A stretch of DNA of 64,000 nucleotides, from positions 1-64,000 of the IMG/VR virus record IMGVR_UViG_3300009593_000014; one strand, written 5' to 3'. The position numbers were made by a program, and so were the translations under genes. Shown here in pieces: positions 54,020 to 61,468 of this stretch. The notes below the pieces were generated by a model that was not told the DNA's origin, did no database searches, and worked only from the letters and a program-made list of their open reading frames with translations. Every line of letters begins with the position of its first letter. The stretch's first letter is position 1. Source of the stretch: a virus.

Positions 54020-54119
54020 GGGAAGTACTGTGTGTATGGGCCTCTTGTCGGTGCAAACAAGTAAGCAAGGATAGTTGATTCCATCTTAGCCTAGAGAAGT
54101 TCGATTCTTCTCCTTCCCA
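54020..54119 (+). ncRNA. tRNA-like RNA of about 100 nt
   Basis: Transcription from the promoter just upstream begins at GGGAAG, which pairs with CTTCCC (54113-54118) as an acceptor-like stem. The 3' half is canonical: T-arm AGAAG/CTTCT closing TTCGATT, then an anticodon-like arm GTTGA/TTAGC (with wobbles) around TTCCATC, placing CCA (Trp) as anticodon. The 5' half is too long for a D-arm, with a CTTGT/ACAAG hairpin in its place. It may be an unusual or intron-bearing tRNA, or a tRNA mimic. No CCA tail is encoded. Confidence 0.4.
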
Positions 54120-54123
54120 CAAA

Positions 54124-54417
54124 ATGAAAAAAGAAGATCTAGAAATCAAAGTTTGGATAGATCAAGACTTGTGCACCGGAGATGGGTTGTGTGCTGAAAT
54201 AGCACCGGCAGTTTTTCAAATGCATGATGACGGACTAGCTTATGTAAAAGAAAAAGACTGGCCTACCATCTACGGACCAGACGGAGCGCCCAAAGGCGAA
54301 CCTGCTCTAAAGATGGCTGAAGGGTTGGCTGTAGTAGAGTCTGAAGATGTAGAGGCAACCATTGAGTCGGCAGAAGAGTGCCCCGGTGAATGTATCTTTA
54401 TTGAATTGATGAACTAA
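54124..54417 (+). CDS. Ferredoxin
   Basis: A 97-residue small ferredoxin. WIDQDLCTGDGLCAEIAPAVF and the closing EECPGECIFIE give the cysteines of a single 3Fe-4S/4Fe-4S cluster, as in actinobacterial ferredoxins that serve P450s and other oxygenases. It starts five bases after the tRNA-like RNA and could share its transcript. An electron supply for the phage's oxygenase, RNR or a host enzyme is conceivable. It counts as an auxiliary metabolic gene. Confidence 0.85.
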   Translation: MKKEDLEIKVWIDQDLCTGDGLCAEIAPAVFQMHDDGLAYVKEKDWPTIYGPDGAPKGEPALKMAEGLAVVESEDVEATIESAEECPGECIFIELMN

Positions 54418-54431
54418 GCGCATCAATATTT

Positions 54432-54440
54432 TGATATACT
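54432..54440 (+). promoter_or_regulatory. Leaderless extended -10 promoter
   Basis: TGA-TATACT (54432-54440), then seven bases, then ATG (54448). The start of transcription should be the start codon itself. No -35 and no ribosome site. Same TATACT box and geometry as at 52467. Confidence 0.55.
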
Positions 54441-54447
54441 TAATATT

Positions 54448-55578
54448 ATGTCTATCAATGTTTACCCGATGAGGGATGATCTGCTCAAAGCCTTGACCGA
54501 AGGTCAGGCAATATATTGGAACTCATCAACCTACTCTCCAAAAGAGGGCTATGGTTACGCATACTATAAATACACTCAGGCATTAAACAAGTTAGGAATT
54601 CACTGCATAACTCAATCAGACTTTGCACCAGAGCTAATAGATCTCTCTCATATTGTCAAATACGAAATGCTGTACGATGAAGGTCTTGAGCCTCCTTTGA
54701 TTAACCACTGCCTACCTGAAATGTACTTACACACTAATTCTTACAATATAGGAATGACATACTGGGAGACAGACGCTGTTCCAAATCACTGGATAGATTT
54801 TATGTACCGAATGGATGAAATATGGACTTCATCAAAGTATGTAAAGGATGTTTACCTAAAACAAAATGTAAACGAAAAGATATTTGACTTCAATCAAGGA
54901 ATTGATCCAGAGATATATAAAGTAAATTTCAATGAACCAGAAAGAGAACAGTTTACTTTTTTATCGTTCGGATCTCCCTCGTCTAGAAAGAATGCTCAAT
55001 ACACATACGATGCATTTATGGAACTCTTCGGGGGTGATGAAAGATATCATCTCATAATTAAATCATCTGGACCTTCGGATGTCAGGAATATACAAGAAGG
55101 AGTAAACCTAGGTGCTGTAAAGAATAGCTCTCAAGTAACAGTAATTGAAGAAATGCTGTCGGAAGAAGAAGTTGCTCAGCTATTAAGAAGCGTGCATTGT
55201 TTGGTGTACCCAACATCAGGAGAAGGGTGGGGATTGGTTCCCTATTCCGCAATAGCCAGCGGGACCCCTACAATATGTACCAACGCTACGGCGTGCGAAG
55301 AGTATGCCGAGCTATCAATACCAATAGACTACACATGGAAAGAGCCATGGCAGGCTGCCGGTGTCTATTCTCATGGTGGGAAGTGGGCAATGCCTGACTT
55401 AAATCAACTTAGGGAAAAAATGCAAAGCGTTACTGAAAACTACGATGCATACAAAAGCATGACTATTAGATCAGCACAGACTTTGCAAAATACACATACT
55501 TGGGATAGGGTTGCTTTGAAAATGGGAAAACATTTGGTAGACTCTGGAATTATAAGCCAAATAAAAGTAGGAAAGTAG
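54448..55578 (+). CDS. GT4-like glycosyltransferase (paralogue)
   Basis: A 376-residue glycosyltransferase. FLSFGSPSSRKNAQYTYDAF and YPTSGEGWGLVPYSAIASGT carry the nucleotide-sugar site. Close similarity to the minus-strand glycosyltransferase at 51052 shows duplication with inversion. It heads a sugar cassette with the dehydratase and GT69-like genes and is likely translated from a leaderless transcript. Confidence 0.85.
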   Translation: MSINVYPMRDDLLKALTEGQAIYWNSSTYSPKEGYGYAYYKYTQALNKLGIHCITQSDFAPELIDLSHIVKYEMLYDEGLEPPLINHCLPEMYLHTNSYNIGMTYWETDAVPNHWIDFMYRMDEIWTSSKYVKDVYLKQNVNEKIFDFNQGIDPEIYKVNFNEPEREQFTFLSFGSPSSRKNAQYTYDAFMELFGGDERYHLIIKSSGPSDVRNIQEGVNLGAVKNSSQVTVIEEMLSEEEVAQLLRSVHCLVYPTSGEGWGLVPYSAIASGTPTICTNATACEEYAELSIPIDYTWKEPWQAAGVYSHGGKWAMPDLNQLREKMQSVTENYDAYKSMTIRSAQTLQNTHTWDRVALKMGKHLVDSGIISQIKVGK

Positions 55579-55585
55579 AAAAATT

Positions 55586-56767
55586 ATGAGCAACATTAAA
55601 TGGCCCCTCATAAACAACACAATAGAAGACAATCAAAAGTCTATAATGGCTGACTTCATTATGAACTCAGATCGCTTCACTCAGGGCGAAAAGGTTAAAG
55701 AGTTTGAAAAAAAATGGTCTAAGTGGCAAGGTGCAAAACATTCTGTATTTGTTAATTCTGGAAGCTCAGCAAACTTAATATTACTAGACGCTATAAAAGA
55801 ACTCTACTTTCCAGAGAGAACTCCAAACATACTAGTACCTGCATGCACATGGTCAACAACACTTTCGCCTTTAATTACTTTGGGCTACAATCCTGTATTT
55901 TGTGATGTAAGCCTTAGTGACTATGGTTTTGACGTTACTGGTCGAAGCAGCCAGCCGGGACATCGGGTTGTGAGTGAAGACATAGACATTATATTTTTTA
56001 CCCATCTACTGGGGCTTCCATCAAACGTTTCTTTGATGAAAAGTCTTTTCCCTAACGCAATGGTGCTTGAAGATTGTTGCGAGGCTCATGGTGCATTAGT
56101 GAATGGCAATAAAGTTGGAAACCATGGTCAAGGCTCTACTTTTAGTTTTTACTACGGACACCACATGACAACAATAGAGGGCGGCATGGTGTCAACAAAT
56201 AACGACATACTATATGATAAGCTACTAGCAAAAAGATCTCATGGACTCGCTCGGGAAACTGAGCAACTGAAGTCCGTTAGTAAAAATTATTCAGACATTG
56301 ACCCGAGATTTCTTTTTTTAACAACAGGATACAATGTCAGGAGTACTGAATTAAATGCGGTACTTGGAATACACCAGTTAGACGACCTAGATGAATCCAT
56401 ATCAAAAAGACGTTCAAATTTTATAACATTCCGAACCATACTTCAAGATATTGGTGACATGTTCTTGTTTCCCAAAACAATTGGGAATAGTTCTTTTGCA
56501 CTACCTTTCATGTGCAAGGACGTAGATAAAAACAAGCTAGAGTCGTATTTGCAATCTCAAGGAATTGAGACCAGACCATTCTTGGCTGGCAATATGCTTC
56601 GTCAACCTTTTCTACATTATTTAGATAATGATCCAAAAGACTATCCAAATGCGGAGTTTTTACATAATAATTGTTTCTACATAGGAAACAATCAACACAT
56701 CGGACTAAAAGAACTAAACTGGCTGAATGGAGTGCTGCGTGAATTTTTTAATATGCACAATAGTTAG
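55586..56767 (+). CDS. DegT/DnrJ-family PLP enzyme, sugar 3-dehydratase type
   Basis: A 393-residue aspartate-aminotransferase-fold enzyme. FVNSGSSANL binds PLP phosphate, LEDCCEAHG supplies the Asp for PLP, and FSFYYGHHMTTIEGGM sits where aminotransferases have the Schiff-base Lys. Here that position is His (192/193), as in ColD and the E1/DdhC dehydratases that make 3-deoxysugars. So sugar 3-dehydration is more likely than transamination. It overlaps the next gene by 41 nt. Confidence 0.85.
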   Translation: MSNIKWPLINNTIEDNQKSIMADFIMNSDRFTQGEKVKEFEKKWSKWQGAKHSVFVNSGSSANLILLDAIKELYFPERTPNILVPACTWSTTLSPLITLGYNPVFCDVSLSDYGFDVTGRSSQPGHRVVSEDIDIIFFTHLLGLPSNVSLMKSLFPNAMVLEDCCEAHGALVNGNKVGNHGQGSTFSFYYGHHMTTIEGGMVSTNNDILYDKLLAKRSHGLARETEQLKSVSKNYSDIDPRFLFLTTGYNVRSTELNAVLGIHQLDDLDESISKRRSNFITFRTILQDIGDMFLFPKTIGNSSFALPFMCKDVDKNKLESYLQSQGIETRPFLAGNMLRQPFLHYLDNDPKDYPNAEFLHNNCFYIGNNQHIGLKELNWLNGVLREFFNMHNS

Positions 56768-57446
56768 AAATCGTGCCCAACGACTACCTATGTGGGAAAG
56801 TCAACTATCAGAACTAACAAAAATGCGACCCGATGACTCTTTTGAGCTATCTGTTTACGAAAACGACTCAGATGATGATTCCTTGGCTACTTTGATGTCT
56901 TTTGGTTATGAAGGATTTGACGCTGTTCGTATAAAAACCGAAACACTTAACACACCATATTTTGGAAGCGTTCAGGACTCAGAAAGAGTGCGACTGCTTG
57001 CCAATGCAAGAAACCAATGCTTAGACTATCACAATCTAAAGAAATTTGATAAAATAATTTTTGTTGAACCCGATGTTGAATATAAGATACCAGAAGTGTT
57101 GGAAATAATTAACCTAGATGCTGACATAGCTTCAGGCAAGACAGTGACCTTCGGTTCAGATATAGTTTACGACACTTGGGCAACCAGACTAAACTGGCTA
57201 GATAAGGAATGGGACAACACATACACCGGATCAGGCTGGATAAAAGTATGGTCAACATTTAATGGGTTCTGCGTATACAACGCCGAGCCGTTTTATTTAC
57301 ACAATGCAAGATTTTCAGGCGGGGATTGTGATACAGTACAGATATGTAAAGAATTTCAAAACTTAGGGTATAGTGATGTTTACTTCAATATGGACATTGA
57401 AATACTTCACCATACTGACAGTACTGAATATCAAATAGGAATATAG
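56727..57446 (+). CDS. GT69/CMT1-like glycosyltransferase
   Basis: A 239-residue GT-A-like protein. VYENDSDDDSLATL, LANARNQCLD and KIIFVEPDVEY (metal-binding acidic motif) resemble the fungal CAP59/CMT1 mannosyltransferase family, which also occurs in phages. NGFCVYNAEPFYLHNARFSG forms the acceptor side. It overlaps the dehydratase gene by 41 nt. It probably transfers the sugar made by that enzyme or a hexose. Confidence 0.75.
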   Translation: MECCVNFLICTIVRNRAQRLPMWESQLSELTKMRPDDSFELSVYENDSDDDSLATLMSFGYEGFDAVRIKTETLNTPYFGSVQDSERVRLLANARNQCLDYHNLKKFDKIIFVEPDVEYKIPEVLEIINLDADIASGKTVTFGSDIVYDTWATRLNWLDKEWDNTYTGSGWIKVWSTFNGFCVYNAEPFYLHNARFSGGDCDTVQICKEFQNLGYSDVYFNMDIEILHHTDSTEYQIGI

Positions 57447-57459
57447 AAATGAGGAGGAA

Positions 57460-58452
57460 ATGATAGATGGGTTGGCTTTACACCCCCGACACTTATCAGT
57501 CTGCTCTGGTATCGGGGGAATCGACCTTGGACTTGAAGCAGCACTCGGAATTCGCACCGTGGGTCACATCGAAAGGGACGCTTTCGCAGCGAGCATTCTC
57601 GTGGAGAGGATGGTTGAACAGACCTTGGATTTCGCGCCTATTTGGGACGATATCAAGACCTTCGATGGCTCAGGATGGAGTGGATGTGTGGACATCCTAT
57701 CTGCGGGAATCCCATGTCAGTCTTTTTCGCATGCCGGTAACAGGAAGGGAACAGATGACCCAAGATGGCTTTGGCCTGACGTTTATAGAATTAGTAAGGA
57801 CTGCAGGCCGGGCCAGATCTTTATTGAAAACACACCGGGACTTGTCAAAAAAGGACTTTATGAAGTTCTCTTCGATCTTGCCGAAATGGGGTACAATGCG
57901 GAATGGGGAGTGTTCAACGCAAGTGACGCATCCGCGCCCCATAGAAGACAACGCTTATTCCTTTTGGCCCACCACAGCGAACTCGACCTACAGCCATGGA
58001 TTGAACAGGCCAGCGCTTGCACAGAGCTTAGATACAGTGCCATGGGCGACTCCTACTGCGAATATCTGGAAAGAGACTGGTCCAAACATAGACTGGGATA
58101 TGCGAGACCAGAACAGGATAACGAATTTAGCGGTTCAGGCAAAGCTATGGCCTACTCCAATCACAGTGGACAGTTTAGGAGGCCATCGTCTGACCGGGAA
58201 AAACAAAGACGCAAAAAACATTGGTCTTTCTCTTACGGACGCTTCCCACCTGCACGAAACGACGCAGAAGGATGGTCAAGATGGGTCGAACGAGGACTAC
58301 CTAAACCCATCATTCGTGGAGGCAATGATGGGTCTGCCCATAGGGTGGACAGACTTCGGACCCTTGGAAATTCAGTAGTACCACAATGCGTAACATTGGC
58401 ATATACTGTATTATTAGATAGAATGTCTAGTGAACCACAACCAGTGAGGTAA
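57460..58452 (+). CDS. C5-cytosine DNA methyltransferase
   Basis: A 330-residue m5C methyltransferase. Motif I VCSGIGGIDLG, motif IV AGIPCQSFS (catalytic Cys), motif VI ENTPGL, motif VIII APHRRQRLFLLA and motif X LRTLGNSVVP are in order, so the enzyme looks complete. A variable region (residues about 175-270) would hold target recognition. The GAGGAGG before it is only two bases from this ATG, closer than ideal. Its DNA also encodes a second long frame. It may protect phage DNA from restriction. Confidence 0.9.
   Translation: MIDGLALHPRHLSVCSGIGGIDLGLEAALGIRTVGHIERDAFAASILVERMVEQTLDFAPIWDDIKTFDGSGWSGCVDILSAGIPCQSFSHAGNRKGTDDPRWLWPDVYRISKDCRPGQIFIENTPGLVKKGLYEVLFDLAEMGYNAEWGVFNASDASAPHRRQRLFLLAHHSELDLQPWIEQASACTELRYSAMGDSYCEYLERDWSKHRLGYARPEQDNEFSGSGKAMAYSNHSGQFRRPSSDREKQRRKKHWSFSYGRFPPARNDAEGWSRWVERGLPKPIIRGGNDGSAHRVDRLRTLGNSVVPQCVTLAYTVLLDRMSSEPQPVR
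57467..58378 (+). CDS. 303-residue protein in +1 frame of the methyltransferase gene
   Basis: An open frame of 303 codons lies entirely inside the methyltransferase gene. Its ATG is nine bases after GAGGAGG, the better spacing of the two starts. It reads MGWLYTPD, LNRPWISRLFGTISRPS, LPKWGTMRNGECS, several W-(A/P)-T-P blocks and LNPSFVEAMMGLPIGWTD. The last two kinds of motif are, as I recall, conserved in phage proteins beside or within cytosine methyltransferases. Either it is a real overlapping gene, or the conserved pattern is a by-product of the methyltransferase codons. Confidence 0.5.
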   Translation: MGWLYTPDTYQSALVSGESTLDLKQHSEFAPWVTSKGTLSQRAFSWRGWLNRPWISRLFGTISRPSMAQDGVDVWTSYLRESHVSLFRMPVTGREQMTQDGFGLTFIELVRTAGRARSLLKTHRDLSKKDFMKFSSILPKWGTMRNGECSTQVTHPRPIEDNAYSFWPTTANSTYSHGLNRPALAQSLDTVPWATPTANIWKETGPNIDWDMRDQNRITNLAVQAKLWPTPITVDSLGGHRLTGKNKDAKNIGLSLTDASHLHETTQKDGQDGSNEDYLNPSFVEAMMGLPIGWTDFGPLEIQ

Positions 58453-58454
58453 AA

Positions 58455-58610
58455 ATGCCAAAAGTAAATACAAAGAAAAAAAAGCCAATCCTTGCACATT
58501 GCTTAAGGTGTGGATGGTATATTGGTAGAAAGATACTATCAAGGGACAACAACGAATGCCCGATATGCGAAGAAGAGATCGAGGAGAATTTTAAATGGAT
58601 GGAAGAATAG
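58455..58610 (+). CDS. Small zinc-ribbon protein
   Basis: A 51-residue basic protein (start MPKVNTKKKK) with CLRCG and CPIC pairs about 22 residues apart, a zinc-ribbon arrangement. The GAGGT before the ATG is well placed. It starts two bases after the methyltransferase stop and overlaps the next gene by 16 nt. Confidence 0.7.
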   Translation: MPKVNTKKKKPILAHCLRCGWYIGRKILSRDNNECPICEEEIEENFKWMEE

Positions 58611-59239
58611 GGGCATACTTTAATTCAAAATTTGTAGAACTTATTGACCCTAGCCTTGTAAATACCATATTTGAATTAGGAGCAGGAGATGGGCTAGACG
58701 CTATTAAGCTGAGTGAGTTTTATGACGCTGATGTTTGTGGCTTTGAATGCAACGCCAACCTATTAAAAATATGTACAGATAGGATTCTTGATTTCGATAG
58801 GGTTCGTCTAGAGCCTCAAGCAGTCTGGAGCGAAACAAAGATAATACCTTACTATCCAGTCATTAACGGAAACGACTCTGCTTCGTCTTGCTTCATGGCG
58901 GCTGATGCCTATCCATACGAACACTATATACAAGAAGAAACAACAGTTGAGGCAATAGCCCTAATGGACTTCATAGATAGTACAGATATCAAACCAGACA
59001 TGCTGTGCATCGATCTTCAGGGGGCAGAAGAGCATGCGCTCATAGGTATGGGACAGTACTTGGAAGATGTAAAGTATATAATAACAGAAGGACAGACCTC
59101 CTGCATGTATCACGGAGCATCAACAATCTTTGATATAGGACACCTACTGACTCAGTGCGGTTTTGTAATGAAACACTCCGAGTCAGTAAACGAATGGTAC
59201 GGAGATTATTTATTTGTAAACGAAGAGAAAGTGAATTAA
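58595..59239 (+). CDS. FkbM-type SAM-dependent methyltransferase
   Basis: A 214-residue methyltransferase. IFELGAGDGLDA is motif I, VCGFECNANLL supplies the acidic SAM residue, and MLCIDLQGAEEHALIGM matches the FkbM signature (IDVEGaE-like). FkbM enzymes methylate sugar hydroxyls. With the nearby glycosyltransferases and dehydratase it would finish a modified sugar. GAGGAG lies upstream. Confidence 0.82.
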   Translation: MDGRIGAYFNSKFVELIDPSLVNTIFELGAGDGLDAIKLSEFYDADVCGFECNANLLKICTDRILDFDRVRLEPQAVWSETKIIPYYPVINGNDSASSCFMAADAYPYEHYIQEETTVEAIALMDFIDSTDIKPDMLCIDLQGAEEHALIGMGQYLEDVKYIITEGQTSCMYHGASTIFDIGHLLTQCGFVMKHSESVNEWYGDYLFVNEEKVN

Positions 59240-59240
59240 C

Positions 59241-59573
59241 ATGGAAGATATAACACACCCAGAAAATAATAACATTTCAAGAAAAGACGGAAGTCAATTC
59301 TGGTATGAACTTAGCGAAGCCAATCCTGATGCCATTCTTTTTGATGGACCGGGCGATGATGATTTTTTTGATTCATGCATCGTAGGTTACGCTTGGAGAA
59401 TAAATATGGAACCTGTTGTTGTTTATGATGAAGAAAAAATGATAGAAGTAATGATGTTTGAAGGAGAGCTATCCTATGAAGAAGCAGTCGAATATTTATC
59501 TTTTAATACTTTTGGCAGTTGGTTTGGAGATGGAACTCCTCTTATATTGAGATCATCAAAGAATGTACTGTAA
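59241..59573 (+). CDS. Hypothetical phage protein
   Basis: A 110-residue acidic protein. The combination SCIVGYAWRINMEPVVVYDEE and YEEAVEYLSFNTFGSWFGDGTP is seen in small proteins of many actinophages, function unknown. It starts one base after the FkbM gene stop and ends overlapping the DpdA-like gene (TAATG). Confidence 0.65.
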   Translation: MEDITHPENNNISRKDGSQFWYELSEANPDAILFDGPGDDDFFDSCIVGYAWRINMEPVVVYDEEKMIEVMMFEGELSYEEAVEYLSFNTFGSWFGDGTPLILRSSKNVL

Positions 59574-60319
59574 TGAAGGAAGCGGAGTTTTTCTTAGGCT
59601 GCCCCGAGCCTTATTGGTTGCGTAGAGATGATGTCACTGGTCCCTTCTTTGTGTCCAGACCGAGATTAGCAAGGCTTAAGAATCTTCATAAATCCAAACA
59701 CAAATGGGCACTAGATTCAGGCGGGTTTACGCAGTTACATCAGCATGGGGCTTGGACAATCTCCTCGCAAGAATATGCCAACTTTGTAAAAAGATGTGAC
59801 GACGAGATTGGCAATCTAGAATGGGTAGCGCCACAAGACTGGATGTGTGAAGAAACAGCACTTCGTAAGAGTGGGTTAACCGTTAAGGAGCATCAAGATC
59901 GAACGGTTGATAACTTCTTAGATCTTAGACAAAAACTAGGCTCACTTGTTATTCCAGTCCTTCAGGGGTGGGATCGTGATGATTATCTAAAGTGCTGTGA
60001 TTTATACGAGAAAGCCGGTGTGGATCTATCTTTAGAAAATGTTATAGGCTTAGGAAGCGTCTGCAGAAGGAATGCAGACAAAGAAATATCTGAGATAATC
60101 GACACTCTGCAGCCACTTAATCTTCACGGTTTTGGAATTAAAGGAAAATCCTATGTAGACAACTACAATAAATTAGTATCTGCAGACTCAATGGCTTGGT
60201 CATTTACCGCTAGGCATTCAGATCCATTGCCCAACTGTAGCCATAGGAAATGCAGTTGGTGCTATGAATATGCAGACCTTTGGAGGGGTCGGATACTGAG
60301 TAGACTTGCGCCTGTTTGA
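59573..60319 (+). CDS. DpdA/TGT-like (7-deazaguanine) transglycosylase homologue
   Basis: A 248-residue protein, start ATG within TAATG. KWALDSGGFTQLHQHG, WVAPQDWMCE, VIPVLQGWDRDDY, SVCRRNADKEI, HGFGIK and SADSMAWSF match the compact TGT-like proteins of phages related to DpdA, which exchange guanine for 7-deazaguanine in DNA. A Cys cluster (CSHRKCSWC) near the end mirrors the TGT zinc site. No queC/D/E or folE gene is visible, so the base might come from the host. Confidence 0.75.
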   Translation: MKEAEFFLGCPEPYWLRRDDVTGPFFVSRPRLARLKNLHKSKHKWALDSGGFTQLHQHGAWTISSQEYANFVKRCDDEIGNLEWVAPQDWMCEETALRKSGLTVKEHQDRTVDNFLDLRQKLGSLVIPVLQGWDRDDYLKCCDLYEKAGVDLSLENVIGLGSVCRRNADKEISEIIDTLQPLNLHGFGIKGKSYVDNYNKLVSADSMAWSFTARHSDPLPNCSHRKCSWCYEYADLWRGRILSRLAPV

Positions 60320-60365
60320 TATTCGGTGTATCATTGCATAGCAAGAAAAAGGAAGGAAGTCTATT

Positions 60366-60668
60366 ATGAGTGATATTTGCCCAGAAAGTATGGAAAAACT
60401 AGTATTTGCTGGTGAATCAATTACTATCAAGCTTGACTTTTGGTTCGATTCCGATCATTTTGATGACCAAGAAGAGGTTGATGAAGCTATAAGCTTCTGT
60501 CAGACAGGAGAGTTCGCATTCTGGGTTCAAGAAGCCGCAGATGCTCTGGTAGCCTCCGCTATGCACGAGTTTACGAGCACATACTCCGACTCTCCAGTTG
60601 CGAACTTGGAAAAACCATTAGGCATTACGATGTCTGCAGATATAACTTATGGCGGACCTCGTGATTAA
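60366..60668 (+). CDS. Hypothetical acidic protein
   Basis: A 100-residue acidic protein (LDFWFDSDHFDDQEEVD, later MSADITYGG). AAGGAAGG is a good ribosome site. It ends in TAATG, coupling it to the PP-loop gene. No family recognised. Position suggests a partner of the DpdA-like or PP-loop protein. Confidence 0.6.
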   Translation: MSDICPESMEKLVFAGESITIKLDFWFDSDHFDDQEEVDEAISFCQTGEFAFWVQEAADALVASAMHEFTSTYSDSPVANLEKPLGITMSADITYGGPRD

Positions 60669-61468
60669 TGAGAACATTTAGCTTCGGTGGCGGTGTCCAA
60701 TCAACTGCTGTATTGGCATTACAAGCTTTAGGCGAACTACCTAAACCATACGATGTGTATTTGTTCTCCAACGTAGGCAACGATAGTGAAGATCCTGAAA
60801 CTATATCTTACTTTCACAACCACCACCTGCCTTTTGCTGAGAAGCATGGGATACGCATAATTGAATTAATCAAGGAAAGCCGGGGCAGAGAGAATGAGAC
60901 ACTATGGGAGCAACTTCACCGAATGGAAGTTAGGTCTATCCAGATACCTGCATACAGGGTAGGAAAAGGACCCGGGGGTAGAAAATGCACCAGAGATTAC
61001 AAGATTCGTGTAGTTAGGAAATGGCAAAGACAAAACGGATCATCTAAAGATAACCCTGTAGTGATGGGGTTAGGAATTAGTGTAGATGAGATCCAAAGAG
61101 CACGAACCAGTTCCCGACATGAGGACCAGATACTAGAATATCCCTTAATTGACCTAGGAATGGACCGTGACGACTGCTTTGAAGTCATAAAAAGAGCAGG
61201 ATTACCCACTCCTCCACGTTCAGCGTGCTTCTTTTGCCCCTTTCACAGTAAAAAAGCGTGGATAGATCAAAAAGAAAACCGTCCAGAGCTATTCGCTAAG
61301 TCAGTAGCGCTGGAGAAAGTCCTATTGGAACGGTGTGAAATACATGGAAAAGAACCAGAATACCTTAGCAGATACGGTGTTCCTTTAGATGAAGCCTTCT
61401 CCGAATATGGAAACATCCCCGATGATGACGGTCCCGAAGGATGCGAAGAAGCAAGCTGCTTTACCTAA
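60668..61468 (+). CDS. PP-loop ATPase (PAPS-reductase/DndC-like fold)
   Basis: A 266-residue protein. FSFGGGVQSTAVLA is the pyrophosphatase loop, FSNVGNDSEDPETI is the second PAPS-reductase-like strand, CTRDYKI and ACFFCPFHS carry conserved cysteines, and MGLGISVDEIQRA follows. Related phage proteins are annotated as PAPS reductases but probably adenylate nucleobases or move sulfur in DNA or RNA modification. It ends before the intergenic region. Confidence 0.8.
   Translation: MRTFSFGGGVQSTAVLALQALGELPKPYDVYLFSNVGNDSEDPETISYFHNHHLPFAEKHGIRIIELIKESRGRENETLWEQLHRMEVRSIQIPAYRVGKGPGGRKCTRDYKIRVVRKWQRQNGSSKDNPVVMGLGISVDEIQRARTSSRHEDQILEYPLIDLGMDRDDCFEVIKRAGLPTPPRSACFFCPFHSKKAWIDQKENRPELFAKSVALEKVLLERCEIHGKEPEYLSRYGVPLDEAFSEYGNIPDDDGPEGCEEASCFT

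Noticed and set aside
53770-54121. tmRNA
   Set aside because: Only the 3' T-arm fits; there is no matching 5' end about 350 nt upstream and no tag-peptide frame.
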